This document shows positions 29,275-39,501 of a DNA stretch of 64,000 nt, in pieces (within the stretch, counting starts at the first letter, position 1; each line of letters starts with the position of its first letter). Below the pieces are notes generated by a model, which was not told the DNA's origin, did not search any database, and was given only the letters and a program-made list of their open reading frames with translations. This stretch comes from Pseudomonadales bacterium (lineage in GTDB: Bacteria > Pseudomonadota > Gammaproteobacteria > Pseudomonadales > Azotimanducaceae): NCBI GenBank assembly GCA_011525295.1, contig WTGV01000044.1:55358-119357 (forward strand), given 5' to 3'. The translations under genes were made by a program, and so were the position numbers.

Positions 29275-32200
29275 TTACTGGTAGACGTCAAATGCATTTC
29301 GAAACAGTTGAAACCAAGGGCTAAACTCTCGATCGCGATGTACTGGTTCATACCATGAATTCTGAACGGTCCGAAATACTCGTTCGGGGTGCGGCATCAT
29401 AGCAAGAACACGACCACTCGCAGAAGAAAATCCCGCGATTCCTTCATCTGACCCGTTGGGATTTAGGGGGTACCTCTCCGTAGTATGGCCTAAACCGTCT
29501 ACATACTGCATAGCCACTTGATCTTTCCAAAATATGTGTTGCCCTGTTGTGTCGGACATTTCAACTCGACCTTCGCCGTGCGCAACCGGTATAGGTAATT
29601 GACTGGAACCCATGTTATTTAACCAAATTGAGCCAGATTGCAATATTTTTACTTGGACTGTTCGTGCTTCAAAGCGATCCGATGTGTTTCGGTGAATCCC
29701 TGGCCAGTTACTACTTCCTGGAATCAGTTCTTTTAATTGCACCATCATTTGACAACCGTTGCAAACTCCGAGCGCAAGGGTATCGCTCCGTTCAAAAAAG
29801 TCCTGAAATTGATCTCGCACTTGCTCGTTATAGAGAATCGACTTTGCCCAACCGCCGCCACCTCCCAAAACATCGCCGTACGAAAACCCACCACATGCAG
29901 CTAGTACTTGAAACTCCTTTAACGAAACCCGACGCGTGAACAAATCCGACATGTGTACATCTACACTATCAAATCCTGCGTAATAAAACGCCGCACCCAT
30001 TTCGATGTGTCCATTTACCCCTTGATCGCGTAATACCGCAACCCGAGGTCGAAGTTTCTTTCGGGTTCTCGGACGAGACTGCTGATCAATGGAGAAGTCA
30101 ACGTTCTCGCACAAACCGGCATCTCGCTCGTTGATCAATTCAAATTCGCTGTCAGCACATGTCGGGTCGTCACGAAGCCGTTGCATCAGGTAACTCGTGC
30201 GCGACCAGCATCGTTCGAGATTTACTAATGAATCGACAAACAAAATTTCGTCGGCACGCAAAATTCGAAGCTCTTCTTTAGACCGGACTTGACCAATTTC
30301 GGTAGCCACAAGCTCATTGGCACTTACCAAATCGAGCAATTCTTGCACACGCGAAGATGGAACTTCCAACACTATGCCAATCTCCTCGGCAAACAATTCC
30401 TCTGCCCAGTCTTGGCGGACATGCAAATCCACTCCAAAACGACCCGCAAAACACATTTCCAAAACCGTTACCAGTAAGCCTCCATCGGATCGGTCGTGCG
30501 CGCTCAGAGCCCAATCTTGTTCATGTACTCGTTGTATGACTTCAAGCAATCTTCTGAACTTAGAAGCATCATCTACATCCGGTGTAGCTGAGCCTAAGCA
30601 ACCGTGAACTTGCGCGAGCGCGCTTCCGCCCAAGCGATGTTCCGAACTGAGTGCTATCAATACCAACACAGAGTTCGCTTCGGCTAAACGAGGTGTTAAT
30701 GCTTTACGTACATCAGGCACGGGTACGAACGCCGAGGCGATTAGAGATACCGGAGAAACTACAGTTTGCAGAGCGTCGGATCCTGTCCATTGCGTTCGCA
30801 TTGACAGGCTGTCTTTTCCAACAGGAATCGCAATACCTAACGATCGACAGAGCATGGTTGCCGCGGTCACGGCGTCGTGTAAAGCTTCATCTTCGCCGGC
30901 AAATCCACTTGCAGCCATCCAGTTTGCCGACAACACGATGCGATCAATAGAAGAGTACTGCACCGACGATAAGTTCGTTAGAGCTTCGGCGATCGCCAGT
31001 CTTGCAGAAGTTGCTGGATTCAACGTTGCCACGGGCGATCGCTCTCCCATTGCCATTGCCTCACCAGCGTAAGTCTCGAATCCCCCGATCGTGATCGCCG
31101 CATCTGCGACAGGGACTTGATAAGGACCCACCATTTGGTCTCGAGCAACAAAACCAGTAATACTGCGATCTCCAATGGTGATCAAGAATTTCTTGGATGC
31201 GACCGCCGGTAGGCTCAACACTCGAGAAATCGACTCGGTAAGATCGAGTTCGGCAGTAGAAAATTTGGTATGGGGTCGATCAATGCGAGCAAATTCGCGA
31301 CAAAAACGTGGTGGACTTCCAAATAGAGTCTCTAGTGTCAAATCAATTACTGATTCGTTGAAGATCTCGTCCTTCACCGTCAACTTCCCACGGTCATCGG
31401 TGTGGCCGATCACAGCAAATGGACACCGCTCTCGATCACAAATCTCTTCAAACACAGCTCTTTTCTCCGGAGCTATGGCGAGTACGTAGCGTTCTTGAGC
31501 TTCGTTGCACCACAATTCGAGCGGCGACATTCCCGAGTCCGCACTCGGAACGGCACGCAATTCGATGCACGCACCTTTTCCTAAGTCTTTTGCGAGTTCT
31601 GGAATTGCATTCGACAACCCGCCCGCACCGACATCATGGATCAATTGAATTGGATTGTCTTGCAACAACGAGGTACACGCGTCGATCACTTCCTGACACC
31701 GACGTTCTAGTTCGGCGTTATCGCGTTGTACAGAGGCAAAGTCTAGTTCTATGTCGGATAAACCAGAAGTCAAACTGGAACTCGATCCGCCACCTAAACC
31801 GATCAGCATCGCTGGACCGCCAAGCACTACTAAGATCGACGAATTTTGTGGAACTTCTTCGTTGACGTGATCCCGAAACACCGATCCGATACCGCCTGCG
31901 ATCATGATGGGTTTGTGGTAACCCCAGGCAGTTTCCTTAGCAGTACGATGTTCAAACGTTCGAAAGTACCCTAAGAGAGCGGGTCGTCCAAATTCATTGT
32001 TGTATCCCGTCGCGCCCAAAGGTCCTTCCAGCATGATTTCTATCGGACTGGCTAGATGACTCGGTTTACTTAGTTCTAATTCCCAGGGTTGTACATGTCC
32101 GGGAATTCTTAAATGCGAGGTTGTGAATCCTACTAATCCCGCTTTGGGCTTAGAACCGCGCCCAACCGCGCCTTCATCTCGAATTTCACCACCTGACCCA

Positions 32201-33117
32201 GTAGCAGCTCCAGGAAACGGTGAAATTGCAGTCGGATGATTATGTGTCTCGACTTTCATGAGGATGTCATTCAACCCTACCAATGGCTGGTAAAAGCGAG
32301 TATTTGGATCCGGACAAAATCGGGAGTCGATAGAACCTTCAATGACAGCCGCGTTATCTCGATACGCGGAAACGATACCGCGAGCATTAATCGCACCCGT
32401 CGTCGTCCGAATTTTTTGAAACAACGACTCAGGCTGTACCTTTCCGTCAATGATCCAATCCGCGTTAAAAATCTTATGGCGACAGTGTTCGGAATTCACT
32501 TGACCGAACATCATGAGTTCGACATCCGTAGGATCTCGACCGAGTTCACGATAAACGTCAACGAGGTATTGAATCTCGTCATTGGACAAAGCTAGTCCAA
32601 ATTTACGGTTGACCTGCTGAACAGCATCAAACGCATCATCGTGCAGCTCTATGCGGGAAGAGGGTCGTTGATTCTGTTCTTGGAATATTTCGTTAAAGCT
32701 CTCTTTGTAGAGTACCGACTCTGTCATGCGGTCGTGAAGTAGTTGTGCGCATTCTTCCGACCAGGTGTTCAAATACCATCGTACGCCTCGCTCCACTCGA
32801 TCAATTGGTTCTAAACCACATAGTCGGAACACATCGGTTGCTTTACTAGACCAAGGAGAGATCGTGCCAAGTCTAGGGACTACCGTAATTTGAGGTTTTG
32901 TGTCTGTGCTTGCCGGTGCTTGCAGGCCATAACTCAATAACGAATCGGCGACTGTCTGAAGTTGCCGAGTCAGGGGACCATTCAGTTTCGCGATATGAAC
33001 GAATCGAGCGGAAACGTAAGAGATCGCGGGATTGATTTGCTTCAGTTGCAAGAGAAGCTTTTCATACACACTAGTCCCGTGCGCAATGCCGCCAGAGTGT
33101 ACGTACAACTCAGTCAT
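29275..33117 (-). CDS. purL: Phosphoribosylformylglycinamidine synthase (large PurL)
   Basis: PurL makes FGAM from FGAR, glutamine and ATP, the fourth purine step. This is the long single-chain proteobacterial form (about 1280 residues): an N-terminal PurS-like part, two AIR-synthase-like halves (VETHNHPTAISPFPGAATGSG; GAGGLSNA) and a C-terminal class I glutaminase with nucleophile cysteine in LGVCNGCQMM and the histidine/glutamate in MMPHPERV. I choose ATG 33117 (MTELYVHSGG); an upstream start at 33150 would overlap tadA by 8 nt. Downstream are the DUF418 gene, the carbonic anhydrase homologue and purT. Confidence 0.96.
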   Translation of the reverse strand: MTELYVHSGGIAHGTSVYEKLLLQLKQINPAISYVSARFVHIAKLNGPLTRQLQTVADSLLSYGLQAPASTDTKPQITVVPRLGTISPWSSKATDVFRLCGLEPIDRVERGVRWYLNTWSEECAQLLHDRMTESVLYKESFNEIFQEQNQRPSSRIELHDDAFDAVQQVNRKFGLALSNDEIQYLVDVYRELGRDPTDVELMMFGQVNSEHCRHKIFNADWIIDGKVQPESLFQKIRTTTGAINARGIVSAYRDNAAVIEGSIDSRFCPDPNTRFYQPLVGLNDILMKVETHNHPTAISPFPGAATGSGGEIRDEGAVGRGSKPKAGLVGFTTSHLRIPGHVQPWELELSKPSHLASPIEIMLEGPLGATGYNNEFGRPALLGYFRTFEHRTAKETAWGYHKPIMIAGGIGSVFRDHVNEEVPQNSSILVVLGGPAMLIGLGGGSSSSLTSGLSDIELDFASVQRDNAELERRCQEVIDACTSLLQDNPIQLIHDVGAGGLSNAIPELAKDLGKGACIELRAVPSADSGMSPLELWCNEAQERYVLAIAPEKRAVFEEICDRERCPFAVIGHTDDRGKLTVKDEIFNESVIDLTLETLFGSPPRFCREFARIDRPHTKFSTAELDLTESISRVLSLPAVASKKFLITIGDRSITGFVARDQMVGPYQVPVADAAITIGGFETYAGEAMAMGERSPVATLNPATSARLAIAEALTNLSSVQYSSIDRIVLSANWMAASGFAGEDEALHDAVTAATMLCRSLGIAIPVGKDSLSMRTQWTGSDALQTVVSPVSLIASAFVPVPDVRKALTPRLAEANSVLVLIALSSEHRLGGSALAQVHGCLGSATPDVDDASKFRRLLEVIQRVHEQDWALSAHDRSDGGLLVTVLEMCFAGRFGVDLHVRQDWAEELFAEEIGIVLEVPSSRVQELLDLVSANELVATEIGQVRSKEELRILRADEILFVDSLVNLERCWSRTSYLMQRLRDDPTCADSEFELINERDAGLCENVDFSIDQQSRPRTRKKLRPRVAVLRDQGVNGHIEMGAAFYYAGFDSVDVHMSDLFTRRVSLKEFQVLAACGGFSYGDVLGGGGGWAKSILYNEQVRDQFQDFFERSDTLALGVCNGCQMMVQLKELIPGSSNWPGIHRNTSDRFEARTVQVKILQSGSIWLNNMGSSQLPIPVAHGEGRVEMSDTTGQHIFWKDQVAMQYVDGLGHTTERYPLNPNGSDEGIAGFSSASGRVLAMMPHPERVFRTVQNSWYEPVHRDREFSPWFQLFRNAFDVYQ

Positions 33118-33142
33118 TGCCGCTGTTTTTTCTAAGCGAACG

Positions 33143-33601
33143 CTAAGCAACTCGTCGTGAACGGAAAAACTCCTGCATCAATTGTTTGCTTTCTTTAGCA
33201 AGTATTCCTTCGGTGTATTCGATAGTGTGATTCCAGTGTGGAAGTTGCAATGCCTGGACATTGCTCGCTACGGCACCAGCTTTTGGTTCTCTCGTACCAA
33301 AAACGAGCTGACTCACTCGAGCGTGGACCATCGTTCCAACACACATCATGCACGGTTCAACTGTAACGTAGAGAGTCGTACCAGGTAATCGATAATTTCC
33401 AAGTCGCCGCGCAGCCTCGCGCAATGCTTCACATTCAGCGTGTGCAGTGGGGTCATTGTTTTGAATAGATCTATTAACGCCGGTCCCTACCACTACATCT
33501 TTGAGTACGACGATGGCGCCGACTGGTACTTCACCGGCAACTTGGGCTTCCCTTGCTAGGGCAAGTGCTTGGTGCATGTGAAGTTCGTGGTTCACACGCA
33601 A
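33143..33601 (-). CDS. tadA: tRNA-specific adenosine deaminase
   Basis: TadA deaminates A34 to inosine in tRNA-Arg(ACG). The cytidine-deaminase-fold zinc motifs are HAECEALREA and the PCxxC element VEPCMMCVGTM, with the family GEVPVGAIVV near the N-terminus. The 152-residue length is normal. The start is either TTG 33601 or GTG 33595; both keep the complete domain. It is the first gene of the run ending in purT. Confidence 0.95.
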   Translation of the reverse strand: MRVNHELHMHQALALAREAQVAGEVPVGAIVVLKDVVVGTGVNRSIQNNDPTAHAECEALREAARRLGNYRLPGTTLYVTVEPCMMCVGTMVHARVSQLVFGTREPKAGAVASNVQALQLPHWNHTIEYTEGILAKESKQLMQEFFRSRRVA

Positions 33602-33819
33602 ATTTCGGTAGTGTCTCAGTTTGAAATCTGAGCCATTTCGGAGCTAGACAAGGATGCCCAACCCACTCGCTTCATCGAAGACTGCTGAATACTCATGAGC
33701 ATCTAGTCTGACACCTTCTCCACGATTGACGAAGAAGTACCTCTCCTCCGATGTTTAACTCATCCGTAAACATATACAATATTATAGTTATAAATTCAAA
33801 TTGAGACACTACCCAGATA

Positions 33820-35865
33820 TCAGTCTTCTTCTATAGCAACGAAGCCAGAAGCTAATTCCTTTTGTAGTTGTGGTTGGACAGCTGCGTAATGACTGAATTC
33901 CATCGTGTAACTACCCTTTCCACCCGTAATCGAACTAAGTCGTGCGTGATATTGCTGTAGTTCTCGCAAAGGAACCTGTCCGGAAATGTCCGTCGTTGAA
34001 TCCTGTAGTACTGTCGACCCGCTAACGATGCCACCCATTGAAGCAAAGTCCCCTGTTACGTCTCCCATACAGTCACTGGGTACGTTCATGTTGACGCTGA
34101 CCACAGGTTCCATGACGATGGGTCTTGCTTTTGCCACTGCATCCATAAATGCCTTCTTTCCAGCTTGGACGAAAGCAATTTCTTTCGAGTCCACCGGATG
34201 GTGTTTGCCGTCGTACACGGTTACTCGCACGTCCTGAAGTTCATGACCCGAGATAGCACCCTTATCCAAAATTTGTTTTACACCTTTTTCGACCGCTGGA
34301 ATGAACTGACCAGGAATTACTCCGCCAACGACTTTGTCGACAAACTCAAAACCACCACCTCGTTCCATGGGTTCAATCCGCAAATAAACCTCTCCAAACT
34401 GACCAGCTCCACCAGTTTGTTTCTTATGTCGATTGTGTCCTTCGGCGGATGCCGTAATTGTTTCTTTGTATTCGATCGAAGGGATGTCAGTAGCAACCTT
34501 GATACCGTGTTGGGCTTCGACTCCTTGAAGCACTTCCCGCAAATGCAACTCGCCCAATCCTCGTATTACGGTTTCATTAAGAGCTGCGACGTGAACCACT
34601 CGAAACGACGGATCTTCAATAGCAACTGTTTGAAGCGCTTCGGAAATTTTTTGAGCTTCGTTATCGTTTTCGAAACGAATCGCACGGCCGAACACTGGAG
34701 TGGGTACATCTACCGAAGGTGCGCGTACGCTTTCGTCCCCTTTTGTATCGTGAAGAACACAGTTGTAAGTCGAAGTCTCCATCCTCGGCAATGCACAGAT
34801 ATCACCAGCAACGGCTTGCTTAATTTCGACTTGTTCGTCCCCAACAAGTCGGTAAATGTGAGGAACCTTGGTCGGTTTCCTATCGTCCCCTACATATACC
34901 TGAGAACCAGCCTTAAGTGTGCCCTGGTGGATACGAACTACAGCCATACGACCGCGAAATGGATCAATTGCAATTTTTATTGCTTGACCCAATAATGGTT
35001 TCGATGAATCCTGATCCAGCACTAGTTCGCGTTCACCTTTTGCTGATCGAACTGTAAACGTTGGGTGATTCCCCGCTAGGGGACTTGGGAACAGTTGGGT
35101 GGCCGTATCCAAAAACTCTTTGACACCCACATCAGTCTGTGCCGACGCAAAGAAAATGGGAATCAAGTGTCCATCTCTAAGTGCCGCTCCAAATGCCGCA
35201 CTAACACTCTCTTCTGGCAGTTCCTCCTCGCCCTCCAGATAGAGTTCCATGAGTTCCTCGTCAACCTCAACGATTTGGTCAATGATTTTCTCGTGTGAGG
35301 ATGCGACGTCGTCGATATCCGTATCAACTTCAGTGACTTCCCCGAAACAGTCTATAACTTTACTTCCGCCGCCAGCTGGAAGGTTGATGGGTAGGCACTC
35401 TGAGCCAACCACTTGTTGAATTTGATCGATTAATCCTTCGAGATCAACGTTGTCTGCATCAATCTTGTTAATGATGATTGCACGACACAAATCCTGACTG
35501 CCAGCGGCAGCGAACAGTCTAAGCGTGGATGTGTCAATTCCAGCCGTCGCATCGACAACCAGTACGGCGGTCTCAACAGAAGGAAGTACCGAAAGCGTGC
35601 GACCTACAAAGTCGTGGAAACCCGGCGTATCGACGATCGTGCATTGTTTTTTGTTAAAACTGAAGCTCAGAAAGCTCGGATTAAACGAGTGTTGAGTCGC
35701 CTTCTCTCGAGGCAAGTAATCTGAAACAGTGGTACCTGCGTCCACACTACCTTTCGTAGTCGTTACTTTCGCCGCATGAAGTATTGCCTCACTCAGAAGT
35801 GTCTTACCCGCACCGCCAGAACCAATAAGCGCTACGTTTAAGATTTGCTTAGTTTCGTGAGTCAT
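33820..35865 (-). CDS. Elongation factor G-like GTPase
   Basis: The 681-residue translational GTPase has the five-domain plan of EF-G but is not the canonical FusA. The P-loop is GSGGAGKT (17-24) where FusA has AHIDAGKT, the G3 motif is DTPGFHDF, and the G4 motif is NKID. Domains III-V contain IRGLGELHLREV, FGEVYLRIEPM and VSVNMNVPSDCMGDVTGD. This variant class occurs beside normal fusA in many bacteria; its role, such as recycling, stress or regulation, is not clear. It stands alone, with 218 nt to tadA and about 540 nt to the gene on the other side. Confidence 0.88.
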   Translation of the reverse strand: MTHETKQILNVALIGSGGAGKTLLSEAILHAAKVTTTKGSVDAGTTVSDYLPREKATQHSFNPSFLSFSFNKKQCTIVDTPGFHDFVGRTLSVLPSVETAVLVVDATAGIDTSTLRLFAAAGSQDLCRAIIINKIDADNVDLEGLIDQIQQVVGSECLPINLPAGGGSKVIDCFGEVTEVDTDIDDVASSHEKIIDQIVEVDEELMELYLEGEEELPEESVSAAFGAALRDGHLIPIFFASAQTDVGVKEFLDTATQLFPSPLAGNHPTFTVRSAKGERELVLDQDSSKPLLGQAIKIAIDPFRGRMAVVRIHQGTLKAGSQVYVGDDRKPTKVPHIYRLVGDEQVEIKQAVAGDICALPRMETSTYNCVLHDTKGDESVRAPSVDVPTPVFGRAIRFENDNEAQKISEALQTVAIEDPSFRVVHVAALNETVIRGLGELHLREVLQGVEAQHGIKVATDIPSIEYKETITASAEGHNRHKKQTGGAGQFGEVYLRIEPMERGGGFEFVDKVVGGVIPGQFIPAVEKGVKQILDKGAISGHELQDVRVTVYDGKHHPVDSKEIAFVQAGKKAFMDAVAKARPIVMEPVVSVNMNVPSDCMGDVTGDFASMGGIVSGSTVLQDSTTDISGQVPLRELQQYHARLSSITGGKGSYTMEFSHYAAVQPQLQKELASGFVAIEED

Positions 35866-36409
35866 ACTTGGATCCCATTTGTTTTATTTGTGGAAAAAAT
35901 ATTTTGCGGCTTGAAATTTTAGAAATTGTAATACTGCAGCAGAGTTATGACAACCGAGTTTCACGCAAAAACACCCTAACGTGTCCAGCCGTATTTCGCA
36001 CAACTGAAAACAATCTTTAGTGATATATGAGTTTGGAGAGCCCGTGTTGATCAACGGACGGTTATGAGACTCTACGTTCATCAATAGGGAAACTCTAGCG
36101 TCATTCGATTCTGTGCTCAGCAACGAGTGCTCAATGTGTTTGAAATGCAGAAAATAGGCTACAATCACTGATGCGTAATAGATTGCCACGAGTATTAACT
36201 GTTTGTACAGTGTTGAATCTCTTGAAATGTAAGAATTAGATCGAGATAGGATCGTAATAACACTCAACGAACTGCTGAACACATTGTTTCGACATGAAAT
36301 CCTTCATAGATTCAGTGATTGCTCGAAGAATTGGACTGAATCGTTTCTGAAGAGGGATAATGCATCAATCAAACCATAGTTTCAATTACCAACCCAACGA
36401 ATCCAATCT
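35866..36409. other. Intergenic region between the EF-G-like gene and family member A
   Basis: This is about 540 nt of AT-rich sequence between divergently transcribed genes. A minus-strand open frame (35884-36282, 132 codons) has one hydrophobic stretch but no convincing start signal and no recognisable product; I regard it as chance. No tRNA, strong hairpin or repeat was seen. The promoters of both flanking genes must lie here. Confidence 0.55.
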
Positions 36410-37822
36410 ATGCGGACAAAAGACAAATTCGTTTTAGTATCTATTTGTACTTGCGTGGGTATAGCGATTGTCGTATCACTGTATCTGATATTTGGTGAAG
36501 ACAGAGCACCTGACACATCAACTCTATCATCGCTACGAAGTGTTGAACCTAGCACTATTGCTGGGCGACCAAACAACACGATTGATGAAATACAGAACAA
36601 AGAGACCTCCTCAACAACAGAACTCTTTGGAAACATGTGGGATATTTGCGGTATTTCTGAGTTTCCCTCTGAAATAGAAAGAGCAAAGACGTTCGTGTTC
36701 GATCAAAATTTTGAGATGTCCGATGAGTGCTCGACAACTTTGGCGACGCACGTACTCTCGATAAATCCCTTTAGGGAGCACATCTCGTCAGGTTTTGGTT
36801 CAGGTTATGAATTCTCACTCTTTGTATTAGAGAATCCAATGACATATGCACGCGTTTTTTCTGATCCTGAGGGAGATCTTGAACGACTGATCAATGCAAT
36901 GTCTCGTTCGGAATGCAAATTAGAACAAAACCGCAAAAACCGGAATCTCAAAGAGTCTTGCGATGCTGATTCCTTCACGAACTATGCAGTGTTCTATAAA
37001 ACCTGCCATGGAATGAAGGGAATCTCTCAAGCGAGATACTATTTTTACAGTCAACAAGACACTCTTGTAGAGAATTCATCCGAAACAAACAGTACTAACG
37101 AAATTTGGAAGGGTTTTTTAGAGCGTGCATGGGTAGATAAACATTGTTCAACATTCGATCCGGAGCTCCAACTGAGTTCAATGAACCGACCAAGAATATT
37201 TGAGCAATTGGTTTCGTTACACACGCTCAACTATCCCAATACCCTGATTGATAGAGAATTGTTAAGTGTGAGAGATCTGCAATCAGCGGCATTATTGGAC
37301 AAGCATTACGCCTATGCAGCTCTGTTGAAACTTGGAGCTAGATTAGGAGATGAGGCTGCGGCCTTGACATGGGAAGGAAAAGACGTTGGGGTCTTTTCGA
37401 CCACCTTTAGGAATCCAAGGTGGAAGTCATACAAAGAAGAAGAAAAGCTGAGTAAAGATAAGATTCAGAAGGCACTAGACCTTGTGGTCATCTTAGAGGG
37501 CGATGGTGTGAATATTGATTGGAACTCGTTAGTGAATAGTGTTTGTGAGTCTCGGTCCGCGCCAGGAAGCGAGCAAGGTACGAGCTGTCGATCACTGATC
37601 AACTCGATCTATATGGATTTCACATCAGATTCTGAAAAGCGACCTGCCACTTTGTCAGAAGCTCGTCAATATCTCTCTAATGCAGAGATTGAAAAGATCC
37701 TGGACGAGGCGTATCAAAAAATTTCAACTGGAGAAGTGATGTCTTCAGAGGACAAAAAACGCTTCCTGCTTGCATTGGAAAAATTCTCAGAAGTTGCCAT
37801 GAGTCTAGACGTTTACGAATAA
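36410..37822 (+). CDS. Eight-cysteine, VYE-ending membrane-anchored protein, member A
   Basis: I do not recognise this family. The 470-residue protein has a short basic N-terminus, one membrane helix (about 7-28), a Ser/Thr-rich linker to about 75 and then a globular, presumably periplasmic domain. It is homologous to three proteins at the right end of the window: DPEGDLERLINAMSRSEC matches DPSGDLxxVQDALSRPEC, LKESCDADSFTNYAVF matches LKExCHAExFxNYA, LGARLGDEAAALT is shared, and the last residues SLDVYE match LELGVYE. Eight cysteines occur in the same order (DIC, DEC, SEC, ESC, KTC, KHC, SVC, TSC). It stands alone and is the most diverged member. No enzyme motif is visible. Confidence 0.7.
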   Translation: MRTKDKFVLVSICTCVGIAIVVSLYLIFGEDRAPDTSTLSSLRSVEPSTIAGRPNNTIDEIQNKETSSTTELFGNMWDICGISEFPSEIERAKTFVFDQNFEMSDECSTTLATHVLSINPFREHISSGFGSGYEFSLFVLENPMTYARVFSDPEGDLERLINAMSRSECKLEQNRKNRNLKESCDADSFTNYAVFYKTCHGMKGISQARYYFYSQQDTLVENSSETNSTNEIWKGFLERAWVDKHCSTFDPELQLSSMNRPRIFEQLVSLHTLNYPNTLIDRELLSVRDLQSAALLDKHYAYAALLKLGARLGDEAAALTWEGKDVGVFSTTFRNPRWKSYKEEEKLSKDKIQKALDLVVILEGDGVNIDWNSLVNSVCESRSAPGSEQGTSCRSLINSIYMDFTSDSEKRPATLSEARQYLSNAEIEKILDEAYQKISTGEVMSSEDKKRFLLALEKFSEVAMSLDVYE

Positions 37823-37899
37823 AAAGTTTGAAGATGTTTATCCTCAAGCGGGTTGACCAATTCCGCACGTTCGGTATCTAGTCTCAAGCGAAGCTGCTC

Positions 37900-39501
37900 T
37901 CACTCCCATTCTATAGTTGCAGGAGGTTTGCTGGTCACATCGTAAACCACTCGTGAGATCCCTTGGACTTCGTTGACGATACGATTGGAAATCTTACTAA
38001 TCAAGTCATAGGGTAGGCGCGCCCACTCTGCGGTCATAAAGTCCACTGTAGTAACTGCCCTTAGAGCCACCACGTAATCATAAACTCTCTGGTCCCCACC
38101 GACACCTACTGACCTTACTGAGAGAAAGACAACAAAGGCTTGTGCTACCTTATCGTACCATCCACTTTGCTTCAGTTCCTCCAAAAATATCGCGTCTGCT
38201 TCTTGTAACATGGGAATAAACTCGCGTCGAAATTCACCGGGAATACGTACGGCGAGACCAGGACCAGGAAATGGATGACGACCGATGACTGAATGTGGCA
38301 AGCCAAGTTCTACTCCGAGTGCCCGAACTTCATCTTTGAAAAGTTCACGCAACGGTTCCAGAATCCTCAACTGTAGCCGGTCAGGTAGTCCGCCTACGTT
38401 GTGGTGGCTTTTGATGACGTGTGCTTTACCGAATTTAGATGCGGCAGACTCAATGACATCGGGATAAATCGTGCCTTGAGCAAGCCATCGAACACCTTGG
38501 TGTTTTTGTGCTTCAGCTTCGAACACATCAATGAATAATTTACCAATTAGTTTACGCTTTTCTTCTGGGTCCGAGACTCCTTCCAATTCTTGAAAGAAAC
38601 GTTCCTTTGCGTCAACCACCGTAAGGTTCAAACTCAATGCTCCCGATTTCGAGAACTGATTCAATACTTCGTTTACTTCATTTTTTCGTAACAGTCCAGT
38701 GTCTACGAACACACATTCCAATTGCAGGCCTATAGCCTGGTTGAGTAGCGCGGCGGTAACGCAAGAGTCGACTCCACCTGAAAGTGCTAGTAAAACTCTT
38801 TCGCTACCTACAGTGGTACGAATTTGCGAGACTTTTTCTGGAACAATGTGTCGTGGAGTCCAAGTAGGATTGCATCCACAAACTTCGATGGCAAAGCGCC
38901 GAAGAATCTCCGCGCCGTGTTCAGTATGAGTGACTTCAGGATGAAACTGTAAACCGAAGAACTTTTCGTCCGTGGCCATACAGGCGGCGATTGGACAAGT
39001 TTTGGTTTTCGCGGAGACCGAGATTTCTGAAGGTAATTCGTTGACTTGATCACCATGACTCATCCAAACCTGCGTTGAACCACCCAATCCGTTCAATAAT
39101 GGATTGTCATTTAATAGTGTCAGCTCAGCATGACCATACTCGCGCTTTGAAGAATACTGCGTCTTACCGCCCTTCTGAGACACCACCGCTTGCATGCCAT
39201 AGCAAATACCGAGAATTGGAATGTGTGATCCAAGAAGCGAAGTGTTAACTGTTGGTGCATCGTCAGCGGTAACCGACTCCGGTCCTCCAGACAGAACAAT
39301 CCCTTTGGGTGGGTGTTGACCTTGAACAATGTGACTCAGATCTGAATCAAATGGAACAATCTCGCAGTATATGTTTTGTTCGCGGATACGACGCGCGATT
39401 AGTTGTGTGTATTGAGAACCAAAATCGACGACGAGAATGACGTCGTGGTGTCGACGAGAGACTTCGATACCACTATCCGATCGAGCTGACTCGATGCTCA
39501 A
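37900..39501 (-). CDS. guaA: GMP synthase (glutamine-hydrolysing)
   Basis: GuaA aminates XMP to GMP. The N-terminal class I glutaminase has its nucleophile in [11 protein letters not shown] and the histidine in LQFHPEVTH; the ATP-pyrophosphatase domain has the PP-loop [11 protein letters not shown] (about 237-247), and the C-terminal dimerisation domain ends in TIEWE as usual. Length is 533 residues. The start is TTG 39501, which overlaps the guaB stop (TTGA); no ATG is available before the glutaminase domain. It is co-translated with guaB. Confidence 0.97.
   Translation of the reverse strand: MSIESARSDSGIEVSRRHHDVILVVDFGSQYTQLIARRIREQNIYCEIVPFDSDLSHIVQGQHPPKGIVLSGGPESVTADDAPTVNTSLLGSHIPILGICYGMQAVVSQKGGKTQYSSKREYGHAELTLLNDNPLLNGLGGSTQVWMSHGDQVNELPSEISVSAKTKTCPIAACMATDEKFFGLQFHPEVTHTEHGAEILRRFAIEVCGCNPTWTPRHIVPEKVSQIRTTVGSERVLLALSGGVDSCVTAALLNQAIGLQLECVFVDTGLLRKNEVNEVLNQFSKSGALSLNLTVVDAKERFFQELEGVSDPEEKRKLIGKLFIDVFEAEAQKHQGVRWLAQGTIYPDVIESAASKFGKAHVIKSHHNVGGLPDRLQLRILEPLRELFKDEVRALGVELGLPHSVIGRHPFPGPGLAVRIPGEFRREFIPMLQEADAIFLEELKQSGWYDKVAQAFVVFLSVRSVGVGGDQRVYDYVVALRAVTTVDFMTAEWARLPYDLISKISNRIVNEVQGISRVVYDVTSKPPATIEWE

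Noticed and set aside
34165..34995. 276-codon plus-strand open frame antisense to the EF-G-like gene
   Set aside because: It is fully inside a conserved gene on the other strand, and the product is not protein-like.
35884..36282. 132-codon minus-strand open frame in the gap before member A
   Set aside because: No recognisable domain, no Shine-Dalgarno, and low-complexity AT-driven composition; treated as chance.
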